Origin: Fermentibacter sp964564435
Lineage (GTDB): Bacteria > Fermentibacterota > Fermentibacteria > Fermentibacterales > Fermentibacteraceae
Assembly: GCA_964564435.1 (NCBI GenBank)
Contig: CAZMAT010000012.1
Span: 1 to 64,000 of the forward strand
DNA: 64,000 bases
Reading direction: 5' to 3'
Shown here: positions 50,337-58,273 of the stretch, piece by piece
Position numbering within the stretch: position 1 is the first letter of the stretch
Layout: each line of letters opens with the position of its first letter
Translations under genes and position numbers: made by a program
The notes under the pieces: generated by a model
Told to the model about the DNA's origin: nothing
Database searches by the model: none
Seen by the model: only the letters and a program-made list of their open reading frames with translations

Positions 50337-50729
50337 ATGGCAGGTCGAAAGAGTCCCGTCGCGATAGTGCTGGGCATCATCCTCGTGGTTCTTGGAATCC
50401 TCGGGATCGCGGGTGGAGGCGGGGGTGCGGGGCCATTCATCCCGCTGTTCATCGGAGCCGCCCTGACCTTCCTCGGTTTCCGGGGCGGGAGGCGGGGGCA
50501 GATCGTCTTCGGCCACGCCTGCATAGTGGCGGGGTGCTACATGGTCTCCTGGGGCGTGCAGCTCGCGCAGGTCATCGGATCGGCGCCCGACTGGCTGCAG
50601 ATACTGGGCGGCCCCCTCTTCTGGGGCCTGTTCTCGATATTCGGCGGTATCTGCGCCAACTTCCACGGATTCTGCCACTGCGTGCAGAGCTGCTCGAAGG
50701 AAGGAAGCAAGGTATCATGCCAGTTCTGA
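50337..50729 (+). CDS. Small membrane protein
   Basis: A 130-residue protein with a basic N-terminus ('MAGRKSPV') and about four hydrophobic segments, the second pair separated by 'FRGGRRGQIVFG'. The C-terminus has a cysteine-rich tail ('CANFHGFCHCVQSCSKEG') that could bind metal or be membrane-peripheral. No family is recognised. GGGGG lies 3-7 bases before ATG. It overlaps the next gene by 13 bases. Confidence 0.65.
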   Translation: MAGRKSPVAIVLGIILVVLGILGIAGGGGGAGPFIPLFIGAALTFLGFRGGRRGQIVFGHACIVAGCYMVSWGVQLAQVIGSAPDWLQILGGPLFWGLFSIFGGICANFHGFCHCVQSCSKEGSKVSCQF

Positions 50730-51514
50730 ATGCTGCGTCCTCCTCGCCGAACCGCTCCCGTGCCGGTGCTCTGCTGATCTCCGCTGCCCTTTCGGCGCTC
50801 GCTGCGACTGTTGGCTGGAGTGAGGGATCCGGCCCCGGGCCTGCCGTGACCCACGAGTCGCCCGGGCGCACGGTGACCCTGGACTATCTGAAGCCGTGCA
50901 TCGTGACCGATTCCGGAACGGGCTGGGAGTTCAGCTTCACGTACCCGCCCGTGGTGCCGGGACTCGAGTTCATCTGGGCCGAGGCCGTCGAGCACATGGA
51001 GGATGTGAGGATCTCCTTCGCGAGCGAAGCGGATTCACAGTTCACCGATCATGAACCGGAACTCTGGGAGTCATGGATGATCGAGGGCGGCATGAGCCTG
51101 CTCCCCGCCCCGGACGGATTCGCCGTCGGGATGTGCGAATACTGGTGGTTCACCGGCGGCGCCCATGGCATGAACAACACGATCCTGTACAGATACGCCC
51201 TCGTGGAAGGACCAGGATCTCAGGAATGGGTCGAGATCGACTCTCGTGACCTGCTGGCGGATTCGTCCGAACTCGTCAGGCTCTCGGCCATCGTCTGCGA
51301 CAGCCTCGAGGTAAGACTCGGGCCGGACCCGGACATGGAGTGGATCCAGAGGGGCGCGGGGCCGTACTGGGAGAACTACTCGATGCTCTGGCCGGTGCCC
51401 GACTCCTCGGGCGCCCTGGCCGGCTTCACGGTGCGCTTCGCGGAGTACGCAGTCGGCCCGTACTGCTTCGGCCAGCAGGAGGTCTTCGTGCCGCTGGAGT
51501 TCCTTAGGCCCTGA
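50717..51514 (+). CDS. Exported DUF4163/DUF3298 (RsiV-like) protein
   Basis: A 265-residue protein with an N-terminal hydrophobic signal or anchor ('ALLISAALSALAATVGWS'). 'YWWFTGGAHGMNNTILYRYA' is the hallmark of the DUF4163-DUF3298 pair found in the anti-sigma factor RsiV and in many stand-alone exported proteins; 'FAEYAVGPYCFGQQEVFVP' is the typical C-terminus. RsiV binds lysozyme; without a transmembrane anti-sigma part this protein is more likely a periplasmic ligand-binding protein. GGAAGCAAGG precedes ATG. Confidence 0.78.
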   Translation: MPVLNAASSSPNRSRAGALLISAALSALAATVGWSEGSGPGPAVTHESPGRTVTLDYLKPCIVTDSGTGWEFSFTYPPVVPGLEFIWAEAVEHMEDVRISFASEADSQFTDHEPELWESWMIEGGMSLLPAPDGFAVGMCEYWWFTGGAHGMNNTILYRYALVEGPGSQEWVEIDSRDLLADSSELVRLSAIVCDSLEVRLGPDPDMEWIQRGAGPYWENYSMLWPVPDSSGALAGFTVRFAEYAVGPYCFGQQEVFVPLEFLRP

Positions 51515-51583
51515 CAGACCTTTTACCGATCCAAGCGCCTGGTGTGTAGTCGCTTCTTTTCTACATGCAATCAGGGCATTGAT

Positions 51584-51614
51584 CAAGGCCGCCGTTCGAG
51601 AATCGGCGGCCTTG
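51584..51614. terminator. Perfect hairpin downstream of the DUF3298 gene and the tRNA fragment
   Basis: CAAGGCCGCCG/CGGCGGCCTTG with a 9-nt loop gives an 11-bp stem. It can end the plus-strand 50337-51514 transcript and, on the minus strand, a tRNA whose 3' end is at 51622. It is part of the 55-nt duplicated block and recurs (from AGGCC) at 51741. Confidence 0.7.
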
Positions 51615-51621
51615 TCCAGTA

Positions 51622-51640
51622 TGGTACCCCCGACGGGACT
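51622..51640 (-). tRNA. tRNA 3'-end fragment running into the gap
   Basis: On the minus strand this is CGGGGGT-A-CCA with the start of a T-arm stem (CCCGT), the last 19 nt of a tRNA. The rest lies in the N run. Identity cannot be told without the anticodon. Confidence 0.55.
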
Positions 51641-51740
51641 NNNNNNNNNNNNNNNNNNNNNNNNNNNNNNNNNNNNNNNNNNNNNNNNNNNNNNNNNNNN
51701 NNNNNNNNNNNNNNNNNNNNNNNNNNNNNNNNNNNNNNNN
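51641..51740. other. Assembly gap (100 N), probably a contig overlap
   Basis: The 55 bases before and after are identical. The contigs may simply overlap, leaving no missing sequence, or a repeat such as a second tRNA gene may lie here. Confidence 0.7.
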
Positions 51741-51776
51741 AGGCCGCCGTTCGAGAATCGGCGGCCTTGTCCAGTA

Positions 51777-51804
51777 TGGTACCCCCGACGGGACTCGAAC
51801 CCGT
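51777..51804 (-). tRNA. Truncated tRNA 3' domain (T arm and acceptor 3' strand)
   Basis: Read on the minus strand: T arm ACGGG-TTCGAGT-CCCGT, acceptor strand CGGGGGT, A, CCA. Upstream of it (plus 51805-51830) no variable loop, anticodon arm or D arm can be folded, so this copy is incomplete and could be an attachment-site remnant. Confidence 0.5.
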
Positions 51805-51820
51805 TCGGGGTTTGATACGT

Positions 51821-52414
51821 TCAGTTGCCAGCCGGACCGGACTCCTTCTCGGTTGCCGGTTGCCAGATCTCGCTGATCGAAGGCCAGTAGAGATCATCCA
51901 GGAGATCCTTCAGGGCTTCCCGGTTGCCTGTTTCTCTGGCTTCTAGCTGTTCGTAGGTGGGTATGAAGCCGAGGGCGACATCGAGCACGCCTGCAGGAGC
52001 TGTGGCAGCCTTCGACCCTGAACCTCTGGATGTGGTATCAGCGAACGCCTCATCGATCTTCTGATCCATAAAATCCAGGAAAGCGACTGCACTCGCTTCG
52101 GCTTCGTCGAACGCCGTCGCGTAGTCATCGACGATCCCCGTGATCAGATGTGCCTGCATCAGCCGGATAGACGAGTTGTACATCGCCTCTACATCGGAAT
52201 ACTGCCTTGCCGATTCGAAGTAGGCCTCTCCACTTCTGTTCGTGAGCGAGCCGAGGATGAACATCCTCTCGATCGACCTGACCCTGTAGAACTCGCATTG
52301 GCGGAAGGCCTCGGGATTCTCCGAAACGAGATCCTGCGTTGCGCATCCGAACAGGAGTGATGCGGAGGAGAACACGATCATCATCCGGACCAGAGCGTCC
52401 TTCTTCATCATCAT
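51821..52414 (-). CDS. Predicted lipoprotein, unknown function
   Basis: A 197-residue protein with a lipoprotein signal ('MMMKKDALVRMMIVFSSASL' then LFGC, Cys24). The mature part is helical and acidic ('YFESARQYSDVEAMYNSSIR', 'DDYATAFDEAEASAVAFLDF') and may form a TPR-like or four-helix bundle. GGAGGGCAGATAC precedes ATG 52414. G+C is lower than in neighbouring genes. It lies directly beside the gap and the truncated tRNA fragment, which together suggest a small acquired segment. Confidence 0.7.
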   Translation of the reverse strand: MMMKKDALVRMMIVFSSASLLFGCATQDLVSENPEAFRQCEFYRVRSIERMFILGSLTNRSGEAYFESARQYSDVEAMYNSSIRLMQAHLITGIVDDYATAFDEAEASAVAFLDFMDQKIDEAFADTTSRGSGSKAATAPAGVLDVALGFIPTYEQLEARETGNREALKDLLDDLYWPSISEIWQPATEKESGPAGN

Positions 52415-52503
52415 GTATCTGCCCTCCATTCGCTTACAATGCCGATACCTGGCCGATATAGGCTGTTCCTGTCGCATGTGCAAGGAGCAAATCGAACATC
52501 GGG

Positions 52504-53625
52504 CTACAGCGACTTGCGGAAACGCAGCATGGCGAGGGTGCCGAACGCGGCGCCGATGGCGGCGAGGGCGGCGAACTGCGGCCAGAGCACGTCGAAACCC
52601 ACGCCCTTCAGGAAGATGCAGCGCACGATCACCAGCATGTGGCGTACCGGGTTCGCCAGGGTGGCCACCCGCAGGAACCCCGGCATGTTCCCGACCGGGA
52701 AGACGAAGCCCGAGAGCAGCACAGCGGGCATGATCAGGAAGAAGACCGACAGCATCGCCTGCTGCTGTGTCCGGCTCATCGTCGAGATTAGCACCCCAGC
52801 GCCCAGGGTGCTGACGATGTAGACGCAGCCCCCGGCCAGCAGGAGGAGCACGCTGCCCCTCACCGGGATCCCGAACCAGGAGGCGGCCACCGCTGTGACC
52901 ACGATGATGTCGGCAAGGCCGATCAGCCCGAAGGGCACGGTCTTGCCCAGGATGAACTCCCACTTCCGCAGGGGCGTGACCAGCACCTGCTCGATGGTGC
53001 CCGTCTCCTTCTCGCGCGAGATGGCCATGCTCGAGAGCATAAGGGTGATGATCATCACTATCATCGCGATCACCCCGGGCACGAAGAAGAACCTGCTCTC
53101 GAGGCCGGGGTTGAACCACGCCACCGTCTGAAGGTCGACGGCGGGAGGGGCGGGGGTTCTCCCCGACGCTGCCGTCTCCTCCGCGAGCCTTCGGGAGGTG
53201 TACATGCCGATAGCGGCCGTCAGGTACCCTGAGACGACGCCCGACGTGACGGCCTCCGTCCCGTCCGTGATGATCTGGATCGAGGTCCTCCTGCCAAGTA
53301 CGAAGTCGCCGAATCCGTCGGGGATCACCAGAACGGCGTCGACGGTCCCCCGGTCGAGCAGGCTCTCGATGCGCCCGTCCGGGCCTGTGCCCGACAGGTC
53401 GAACACGCCGCTGCCCTCGAGTGCCTCCGTGAGCATCCTGCTCTCGGCGGACATGTCCCTGTCCATTACCGCGACGCTCGCGTGGAGCACGTCGGTCGTG
53501 ACCGCGTATCCGAAGACCAGGGTCTGGAGCACCGGGACCACGAAGATCACGGTGCGCATCCTGGGGTCGCGAAACGCCTGGACGAGCTCCTTCCTGATCA
53601 TCGCGCGGAGCCTCGGAGATGCCAT
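52504..53625 (-). CDS. ABC-2 type efflux permease (YbhR/YbhS-like), second of two
   Basis: A 373-residue permease with six transmembrane helices: one near the N-terminus ('VIFVVPVLQTLVFGYAVTT'), a large periplasmic loop (about 45-185) and five at the C-terminus, with 'ISREKETGTIEQVLVTPLRK' before the third, which is the signature of this exporter family. ATG 53625 overlaps the stop of the upstream permease gene by one base. It is the last gene of a cassette that matches E. coli ybhG-ybhF-ybhS-ybhR in composition and order, an exporter of drug-like cations. Confidence 0.9.
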   Translation of the reverse strand: MASPRLRAMIRKELVQAFRDPRMRTVIFVVPVLQTLVFGYAVTTDVLHASVAVMDRDMSAESRMLTEALEGSGVFDLSGTGPDGRIESLLDRGTVDAVLVIPDGFGDFVLGRRTSIQIITDGTEAVTSGVVSGYLTAAIGMYTSRRLAEETAASGRTPAPPAVDLQTVAWFNPGLESRFFFVPGVIAMIVMIITLMLSSMAISREKETGTIEQVLVTPLRKWEFILGKTVPFGLIGLADIIVVTAVAASWFGIPVRGSVLLLLAGGCVYIVSTLGAGVLISTMSRTQQQAMLSVFFLIMPAVLLSGFVFPVGNMPGFLRVATLANPVRHMLVIVRCIFLKGVGFDVLWPQFAALAAIGAAFGTLAMLRFRKSL

Positions 53626-54731
53626 CAGTCGAGCCTCAGCCTGAGCCTGCGCCGGGCAACGCTCAGCATCAGCAGGGTGAATGCGGCGAGGGCGGCCGCA
53701 TCCATCGCCACGAGGGAGAAGCTGCCACCCTTGAGGAAGACGGTCTTGAGCGCGGAGACGAGATAGCGCGATGGAAGCAGCCTGCTGACGAGCCTGATGA
53801 ACGCCGGCATCCCGTCGATGTCGTAGACGAACCCTGACAGCAGGAAGGACGGCAGGAACGACGTGACGATGGCGATCTGGCTCGCCAGGAGCTGGTTCCT
53901 GGCCGCGATGCTTATGGCCAGGCCCATGGCCTGCGCCCCGACGATGAACAGTAGCATCATAGCAGCCAGCACGAGGAAGCTCCCGCGCAGGGGCACGCCG
54001 AAGGCGAAGGTCGCCATGCCGGCCGTCATCGCCGCATCGATCATGCCGAGCGCGACATAGGGCAGGAGCTTGCCCAGGATGAGCTCCCCCGGCCTGAGGG
54101 GGCTCGCGGCGAGCTGCTCCATCGTGCCGTTCTCCCACTCCCGGGCGACAGTGAGAGACGTGAGCATCGCGGCCACGACCATCAGGATCACAGCCGAGAG
54201 CCCGGGGATGATCGCGTTGCGAGTTTCGCGCGAGGGATTGTACCAGTTGCTGGTGCTCACCTCGACCAGAGGCTCAGCGGGGAAGCCACCGGGGAGCACG
54301 AATGAAGAGGTGATGCTCCGGGCGTACATCATCGCAGCCCTGGCCGTGCGGGAGTCGCTGCCGTCCAGGATGAGCTGGACCCTCCCGGACCTGCCCCCGG
54401 CGACGCTGTCGGCGAATCCCGCGTCGATCACGAGGGCAGAGGAGATTTCGCGCCTGTCGATCGCATCCGACAGGTCGGCGTAGCCATCGAGATACCGCAC
54501 CAGCCCGAACCCTCCCGAGGCGTCGAAGGTTCGCACGAGCGCCCTGCTCTCGGGGGTGCGGCCCGGGTCGAGCACTCCCAGGGGCACTTCCTCGACATCG
54601 AGCGACAGCGCCCAGCCGAACAGGATCATCAGCAGCAGCGGCATCGCCAGGCCCATGCCCAGGCTGCGCGGATCGCGGAAAATGTGTATGGCCTCCTTGC
54701 GGGCCACAGCAGCGACGCGGCCCGGGTTCAT
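53625..54731 (-). CDS. ABC-2 type efflux permease (YbhS-like), first of two
   Basis: A 368-residue paralogue of the preceding permease, with the same layout: N-terminal helix ('MGLAMPLLLMILFGWALSLD'), periplasmic loop, 'AREWENGTMEQLAASPLRPG' and a five-helix C-terminal bundle. The two permeases probably form a heterodimer. The start overlaps the upstream ATPase gene by four bases. Confidence 0.9.
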   Translation of the reverse strand: MNPGRVAAVARKEAIHIFRDPRSLGMGLAMPLLLMILFGWALSLDVEEVPLGVLDPGRTPESRALVRTFDASGGFGLVRYLDGYADLSDAIDRREISSALVIDAGFADSVAGGRSGRVQLILDGSDSRTARAAMMYARSITSSFVLPGGFPAEPLVEVSTSNWYNPSRETRNAIIPGLSAVILMVVAAMLTSLTVAREWENGTMEQLAASPLRPGELILGKLLPYVALGMIDAAMTAGMATFAFGVPLRGSFLVLAAMMLLFIVGAQAMGLAISIAARNQLLASQIAIVTSFLPSFLLSGFVYDIDGMPAFIRLVSRLLPSRYLVSALKTVFLKGGSFSLVAMDAAALAAFTLLMLSVARRRLRLRLD

Positions 54732-55666
54732 AAAGCTTCTCCCTGTACGTTCCGCACTGCCGGGTCACGCACGAGCCTCACGAAAACATCCTCCAGCGTG
54801 GGTTCGATGACCCTCGCTCCGCTCACTCCGTGAGCCGAGGACAGGGCCGCAGCCGAAGCCGCGGGATCGCCCGAATAGGCGTGGATCGCGTCGCCGAAGA
54901 GGAAGGCCTCCTCGACGCCGGCCGCGCGCGCAATCGTGTCGAGCATGCCCGCCGGATCGGCGCAGCGGACTTCGACCACTCCCGGGCCGTGCTCCCGCTT
55001 CAGTTCGCCTGGAGTGCCTGACGCGACGATCCTGCCCGCGTGGATCATCGCTAGCCTGCCGCAGAAGTCGGCCTCCTGCATGTAGTGCGTGGTGACGAAC
55101 ACCGTGACGCCGCCCCCGGCCAGGCCGTAGATGATGTCCCAGAACTCCCCGCGCGTGCGCGGATCGACTCCGGATGTAGGCTCGTCGAGGAAGAGGATGC
55201 GCGGGCGGTGCATCAGCGAGCATCCCAGCGCGAGCCTCTGCCTCCTGCCCGGATCGAGCACGGAGACCGGAAGCGACTCTGACCCGGCGAGACCCACCGC
55301 CCCGAGCACCTCGCCGATCCTGCGGGAGGCCTCTCTGCCGTCCAGGCCGTATACGCCCGCGAAGAAGGCGGCGTTCTCGCCCACCGTAAGGTCCCTGTAG
55401 AGCGAGAACCGCTGGCTCATGTAGCCGATCACGGCCCTGACCTCATCGGGCCGCCTCGACACGTCGATCCCCGCGATCGTCGCCGTGCCTGAAGTCGGCT
55501 TCAGGAGCCCGCACATGATCCTGATGGTGGTCGACTTGCCGGCGCCGTTCGGACCCAGGAACCCGAAGACCTCGCCCTGCTCGACCGAGAGCGAGATCGA
55601 ATCGACGGCCGTGAAGCCGCCGAACCTCTTCGAGAGCCCTTCCAGGCGGACGGCGTCCTCAGCCAT
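54728..55666 (-). CDS. ABC transporter ATPase with degenerate signature motif
   Basis: A 312-residue ATPase with Walker A 'GPNGAGKST', Q-loop 'YMSQRFSLY', Walker B 'ILFLDEPTSGVD' and switch 'THYM'. The ABC signature, normally LSGGQ, reads 'LDPGRRQR' here, so the site it forms with the partner is probably degenerate. The other ATPase of the pair has a perfect LSGGMRQ. In E. coli YbhF the two nucleotide-binding domains are fused in one chain; here they are separate, overlapping by 8 bases. Confidence 0.9.
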   Translation of the reverse strand: MAEDAVRLEGLSKRFGGFTAVDSISLSVEQGEVFGFLGPNGAGKSTTIRIMCGLLKPTSGTATIAGIDVSRRPDEVRAVIGYMSQRFSLYRDLTVGENAAFFAGVYGLDGREASRRIGEVLGAVGLAGSESLPVSVLDPGRRQRLALGCSLMHRPRILFLDEPTSGVDPRTRGEFWDIIYGLAGGGVTVFVTTHYMQEADFCGRLAMIHAGRIVASGTPGELKREHGPGVVEVRCADPAGMLDTIARAAGVEEAFLFGDAIHAYSGDPAASAAALSSAHGVSGARVIEPTLEDVFVRLVRDPAVRNVQGEAL

Positions 55667-56588
55667 TCGGGTCCTCCCTCACCAGCGAGGACAGCACGTC
55701 CTCGAGGGTGGGTTCGACGGCCTGGGGCGGAGAGAATGGCAGGCCCGACGCCCGAATAGGGGCGGCAGGATCGAATATCCCCTCCCCCTTCGTGATCAGT
55801 CTCACCCTGTCGCCGCGTGGCTCTGCCCGGCATCCTGCGCCGATCGTCCCCGAGAGGAGCTTCGACGCCTTCCACGGCTCGGGGGTAGGGATCTCCCAGA
55901 CCGTCAGACCGGAAGCGGAGCGCAGATCCGCCGGGCTGCCCCCGGCCCTGACCCTGCCCCTGTCGAGCAGGATCACGCTCCCGCACCTCTCGGCCTCGTC
56001 GAGGTAGCTCGTGGACAGCACGACAGTCACGCCTTCGCGGGCAAGATCGTGGAGGATCGTCCAGAAGTCGCGCCTCGACACGGGGTCGACGCCGTTGGTG
56101 GGCTCGTCCAGGAGCAGGACGCCGGGCGTGTGGATCAGCGCGCACATCAGAGCGAGCTTCTGCCTCATGCCCCCCGACAGCCTGCCGGCCCTGCGCTTCA
56201 TGAACGGACCCATGCCGCTGAACTCGAGCAGCCTCGCGGATCGCTTTCGCCGCTCCGCGGGGGCCACCCGGTACACATCCGCGAAGAACGAGAGGTTCTC
56301 CTCGACCGTCAGGTCGTCGTAGAGGCCGGACTGCTGGCTCATGTACCCCGTGCGGTCCTTGACCTCCCAGGGGGAGGAGGCTGTATCGAAGCCGAGGATC
56401 CTGGCCCGTCCCGAAGTGGGGGCAAGGACGGTCGAGAGCAGCCGGAGGCATGTGGTCTTGCCCGAGCCGTCGGGGCCCACGATCCCGAAGATGCTGCCGG
56501 GATCGACGCTGAACGTGGCCCCGGCCAGGGCGTCCACGTCGCCGAATCTCCTCGAGAGATCCTCCGCCTCCACGGCCGGGGTGGTCAT
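55659..56588 (-). CDS. ABC transporter ATPase with canonical signature
   Basis: A 309-residue ATPase: Walker A 'GPDGSGKTT', Q-loop 'YMSQQSGLYDDLTV', signature 'LSGGMRQ', Walker B 'VLLLDEPTNGVD'. The final 90 residues form a small domain ending 'EPTLEDVLSSLV', shared with its partner ('EPTLEDVFVRLV'). It pairs with the degenerate ATPase downstream. It overlaps the membrane-fusion protein gene by four bases. Confidence 0.92.
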   Translation of the reverse strand: MTTPAVEAEDLSRRFGDVDALAGATFSVDPGSIFGIVGPDGSGKTTCLRLLSTVLAPTSGRARILGFDTASSPWEVKDRTGYMSQQSGLYDDLTVEENLSFFADVYRVAPAERRKRSARLLEFSGMGPFMKRRAGRLSGGMRQKLALMCALIHTPGVLLLDEPTNGVDPVSRRDFWTILHDLAREGVTVVLSTSYLDEAERCGSVILLDRGRVRAGGSPADLRSASGLTVWEIPTPEPWKASKLLSGTIGAGCRAEPRGDRVRLITKGEGIFDPAAPIRASGLPFSPPQAVEPTLEDVLSSLVREDPNG

Positions 56589-57565
56589 TCCGAGGGGTCC
56601 TCCACGGGGATCGTGATGTCGACCGGCATGCCCGCCTTCAGGATACCCTCTGGGTTGGCGACCCTGAAGGTGAGCCTGTAGACGAGGCTAACCCTCTCCT
56701 CGCGAGTCTCGACGGTCGAGGGGGTGAACTCGGCCTCGTCTGCGATCGTGGCGAGCCTGGCTGTGAGCGCGGTTCCACCGAGGTCGTCGCATGAAACGAA
56801 GGCCTCCTGCCCAAGCCGGAGGGACGCCAGATACGGCTCGGGCGCCCAGGCCACAACGTCCACCGTGTCCATCAGGCCGAGGATCATCGAGGTGCCGCCG
56901 GCAGCGGCCATCTCGCCCGGTTCCACGGCCACGGTGAGTACGGTGGCGTCGCAGGGGCTGACCAGCACAGCATCCTCGAGGCGCTCCAGGGCCAGGGCAT
57001 GGGCGGCTTCAGCCGCCTGTACGCGGGCTTCAGCGGCATCGATGTCGCTCGTCCTGTAGCCTTCGGAGGCGAGTGAGTAGCCCTGGTCGGCCGCGGCCAG
57101 CGCCGCCTCGGCGAGCAGGAGCGCGGTGTGCGCGTTCTCCCATTCCCGCATCGACACGGCGTCGGCTTCGTAGAGGGCATCGATACGAGAATGCTCCGAG
57201 CGGGCCAGGTCTACCGCGGCCTCGGCGCTCTCCCTCGAAGCGTACGCCTGCGCCACTTCCTGCGGGCGCAGACCGCCTTCGAGCCCGGCTTGGACGGCCC
57301 TCAGGGCTTCGAGCTCCGAAGCCCTGACGTCTGCCTCAAGGGCTAACTGGACGGTTTCGAGCTCGGCCAGGGTGTCGCCTGCGGCAACTCGCCCGCCCTC
57401 ATCGGCCAGCACGGACTCGACAGTGCCGGAGACGCCGAAAGCGAGGCGGACCCTCGTGACCTCGACGGAGCCCGACAGTTCGAGGTCTCCGGCCCCGCGT
57501 CCGCAGCCGGCGGCCGCCAAGATCGCGACGGTCAGGGAGAACCCGGCGATGATGGAGTGTCTCAT
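56585..57565 (-). CDS. Membrane-fusion (HlyD/YbhG-like) periplasmic adaptor lipoprotein
   Basis: A 326-residue adaptor. Lipobox 'LAAAGC' (Cys21), then a first lipoyl half ('VSGTVESVLADEGGRVAAGD'), a long alpha-helical hairpin (about 70-190, heptad-rich) and the second lipoyl half ('SPCDATVLTVAVEPGEMAAA'), followed by a beta-barrel. Such adaptors link ABC-2 exporters to the outer membrane. One base separates it from the TetR gene upstream. Confidence 0.92.
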   Translation of the reverse strand: MRHSIIAGFSLTVAILAAAGCGRGAGDLELSGSVEVTRVRLAFGVSGTVESVLADEGGRVAAGDTLAELETVQLALEADVRASELEALRAVQAGLEGGLRPQEVAQAYASRESAEAAVDLARSEHSRIDALYEADAVSMREWENAHTALLLAEAALAAADQGYSLASEGYRTSDIDAAEARVQAAEAAHALALERLEDAVLVSPCDATVLTVAVEPGEMAAAGGTSMILGLMDTVDVVAWAPEPYLASLRLGQEAFVSCDDLGGTALTARLATIADEAEFTPSTVETREERVSLVYRLTFRVANPEGILKAGMPVDITIPVEDPSE

Positions 57566-57566
57566 C

Positions 57567-58178
57567 TCATGCTTCCTTCACCGACAGCCCGTTGAAAAGC
57601 AGATCGCAGAGATTCTCGGTCAGTTCACCCGGCTCGAGAGGCCCGGAAGGGTCTCCCCTCTCTGCGAGCCTTCGCCTGAACGGGATTCCCGCCGCGAGGA
57701 ACATCACGGTCCCTGCCACGAGGAACTGGGCGAAGGCCGGATCCACGGGCCTCATCACGCCCGAAGCTACGCCGCGTTCGACTATCCCGCGCACGAGGGA
57801 CAGCAGGGTCTCGAGCCTCTGTACAGATTCCTCGCCCATGTTGGCCCCACCGCCCGCGATCTCGCGAAGGATGATCGCCGGTGCCACGGGATTGCTGAAG
57901 GACATCTGGACGAAGCCCGCGACAGCCTTTCGAAGCATGTCGCGCGGATCGCCTCCATCCTCGAGGATCTTCTCGAGCATGGCCCTGCCCCGGGCCTGGA
58001 TCGACCCGACGACGGCGTCGTACAGAGCCTTCTTGTCGCCGATATGATAGTAGAGCATGGCCTTGTTGACGCCGGCCCTGTGCGCGATCTCCTCTATGCG
58101 GGCGCCGTCGAAGCCCTTTCCGGCGAACACCTCGGCCGCGGCCCCGAGGATGGCTTCGCGCGAGGCAGTCTTCTGCAT
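57567..58178 (-). CDS. TetR-family repressor of the efflux cassette (CecR-like)
   Basis: A 203-residue regulator. The N-terminal HTH is 'REAILGAAAEVFAGKGFDGA' and 'IAHRAGVNKAMLYYHIGDKK', the usual TetR signature. I prefer ATG 58178 because GGAGGAATGTC lies just before it; ATG 58196 would add six residues. The C-terminal ligand domain is divergent. As the first gene of the operon it is probably the autorepressor of its own exporter, as E. coli CecR is for ybhGFSR. Confidence 0.92.
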   Translation of the reverse strand: MQKTASREAILGAAAEVFAGKGFDGARIEEIAHRAGVNKAMLYYHIGDKKALYDAVVGSIQARGRAMLEKILEDGGDPRDMLRKAVAGFVQMSFSNPVAPAIILREIAGGGANMGEESVQRLETLLSLVRGIVERGVASGVMRPVDPAFAQFLVAGTVMFLAAGIPFRRRLAERGDPSGPLEPGELTENLCDLLFNGLSVKEA

Positions 58179-58202
58179 GACATTCCTCCGTCCCAACCCG
58201 AT

Positions 58203-58245
58203 GGTTTAACCAAACGTTTATATAGTTGAAGCCCGCGCCGGTCAA
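58203..58245 (-). promoter_or_regulatory. Promoter and TetR-type operator of the efflux operon
   Basis: On the minus strand: -35 TTGACC (58245-58240), 17-base spacer, -10 TATAAA (58222-58217). A composite palindrome AAACGTTTGGTTAAACC (58219-58203) covers the -10 and start point; it holds the perfect palindromes AAACGTTT and GGTTTAACC. A repressor bound there would block transcription. Confidence 0.7.
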
Positions 58246-58273
58246 GCCTCTTCGGACGTGGAGTCATGGGAGG

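Larger units (their letters stand above)
51586..51795. repeat. 55-nt exact direct repeat flanking the second gap
   Basis: Bases 51586-51640 and 51741-51795 are identical and abut the N run on both sides. A duplicated length of exactly 55 fits two contigs sharing a k=55 overlap more than a biological repeat. Confidence 0.9.

Noticed and set aside
51542..51946. Open frame across the second gap with 'MVPPTGLEPVRG'
   Set aside because: This is the familiar spurious translation of a tRNA 3' end and includes undetermined residues.
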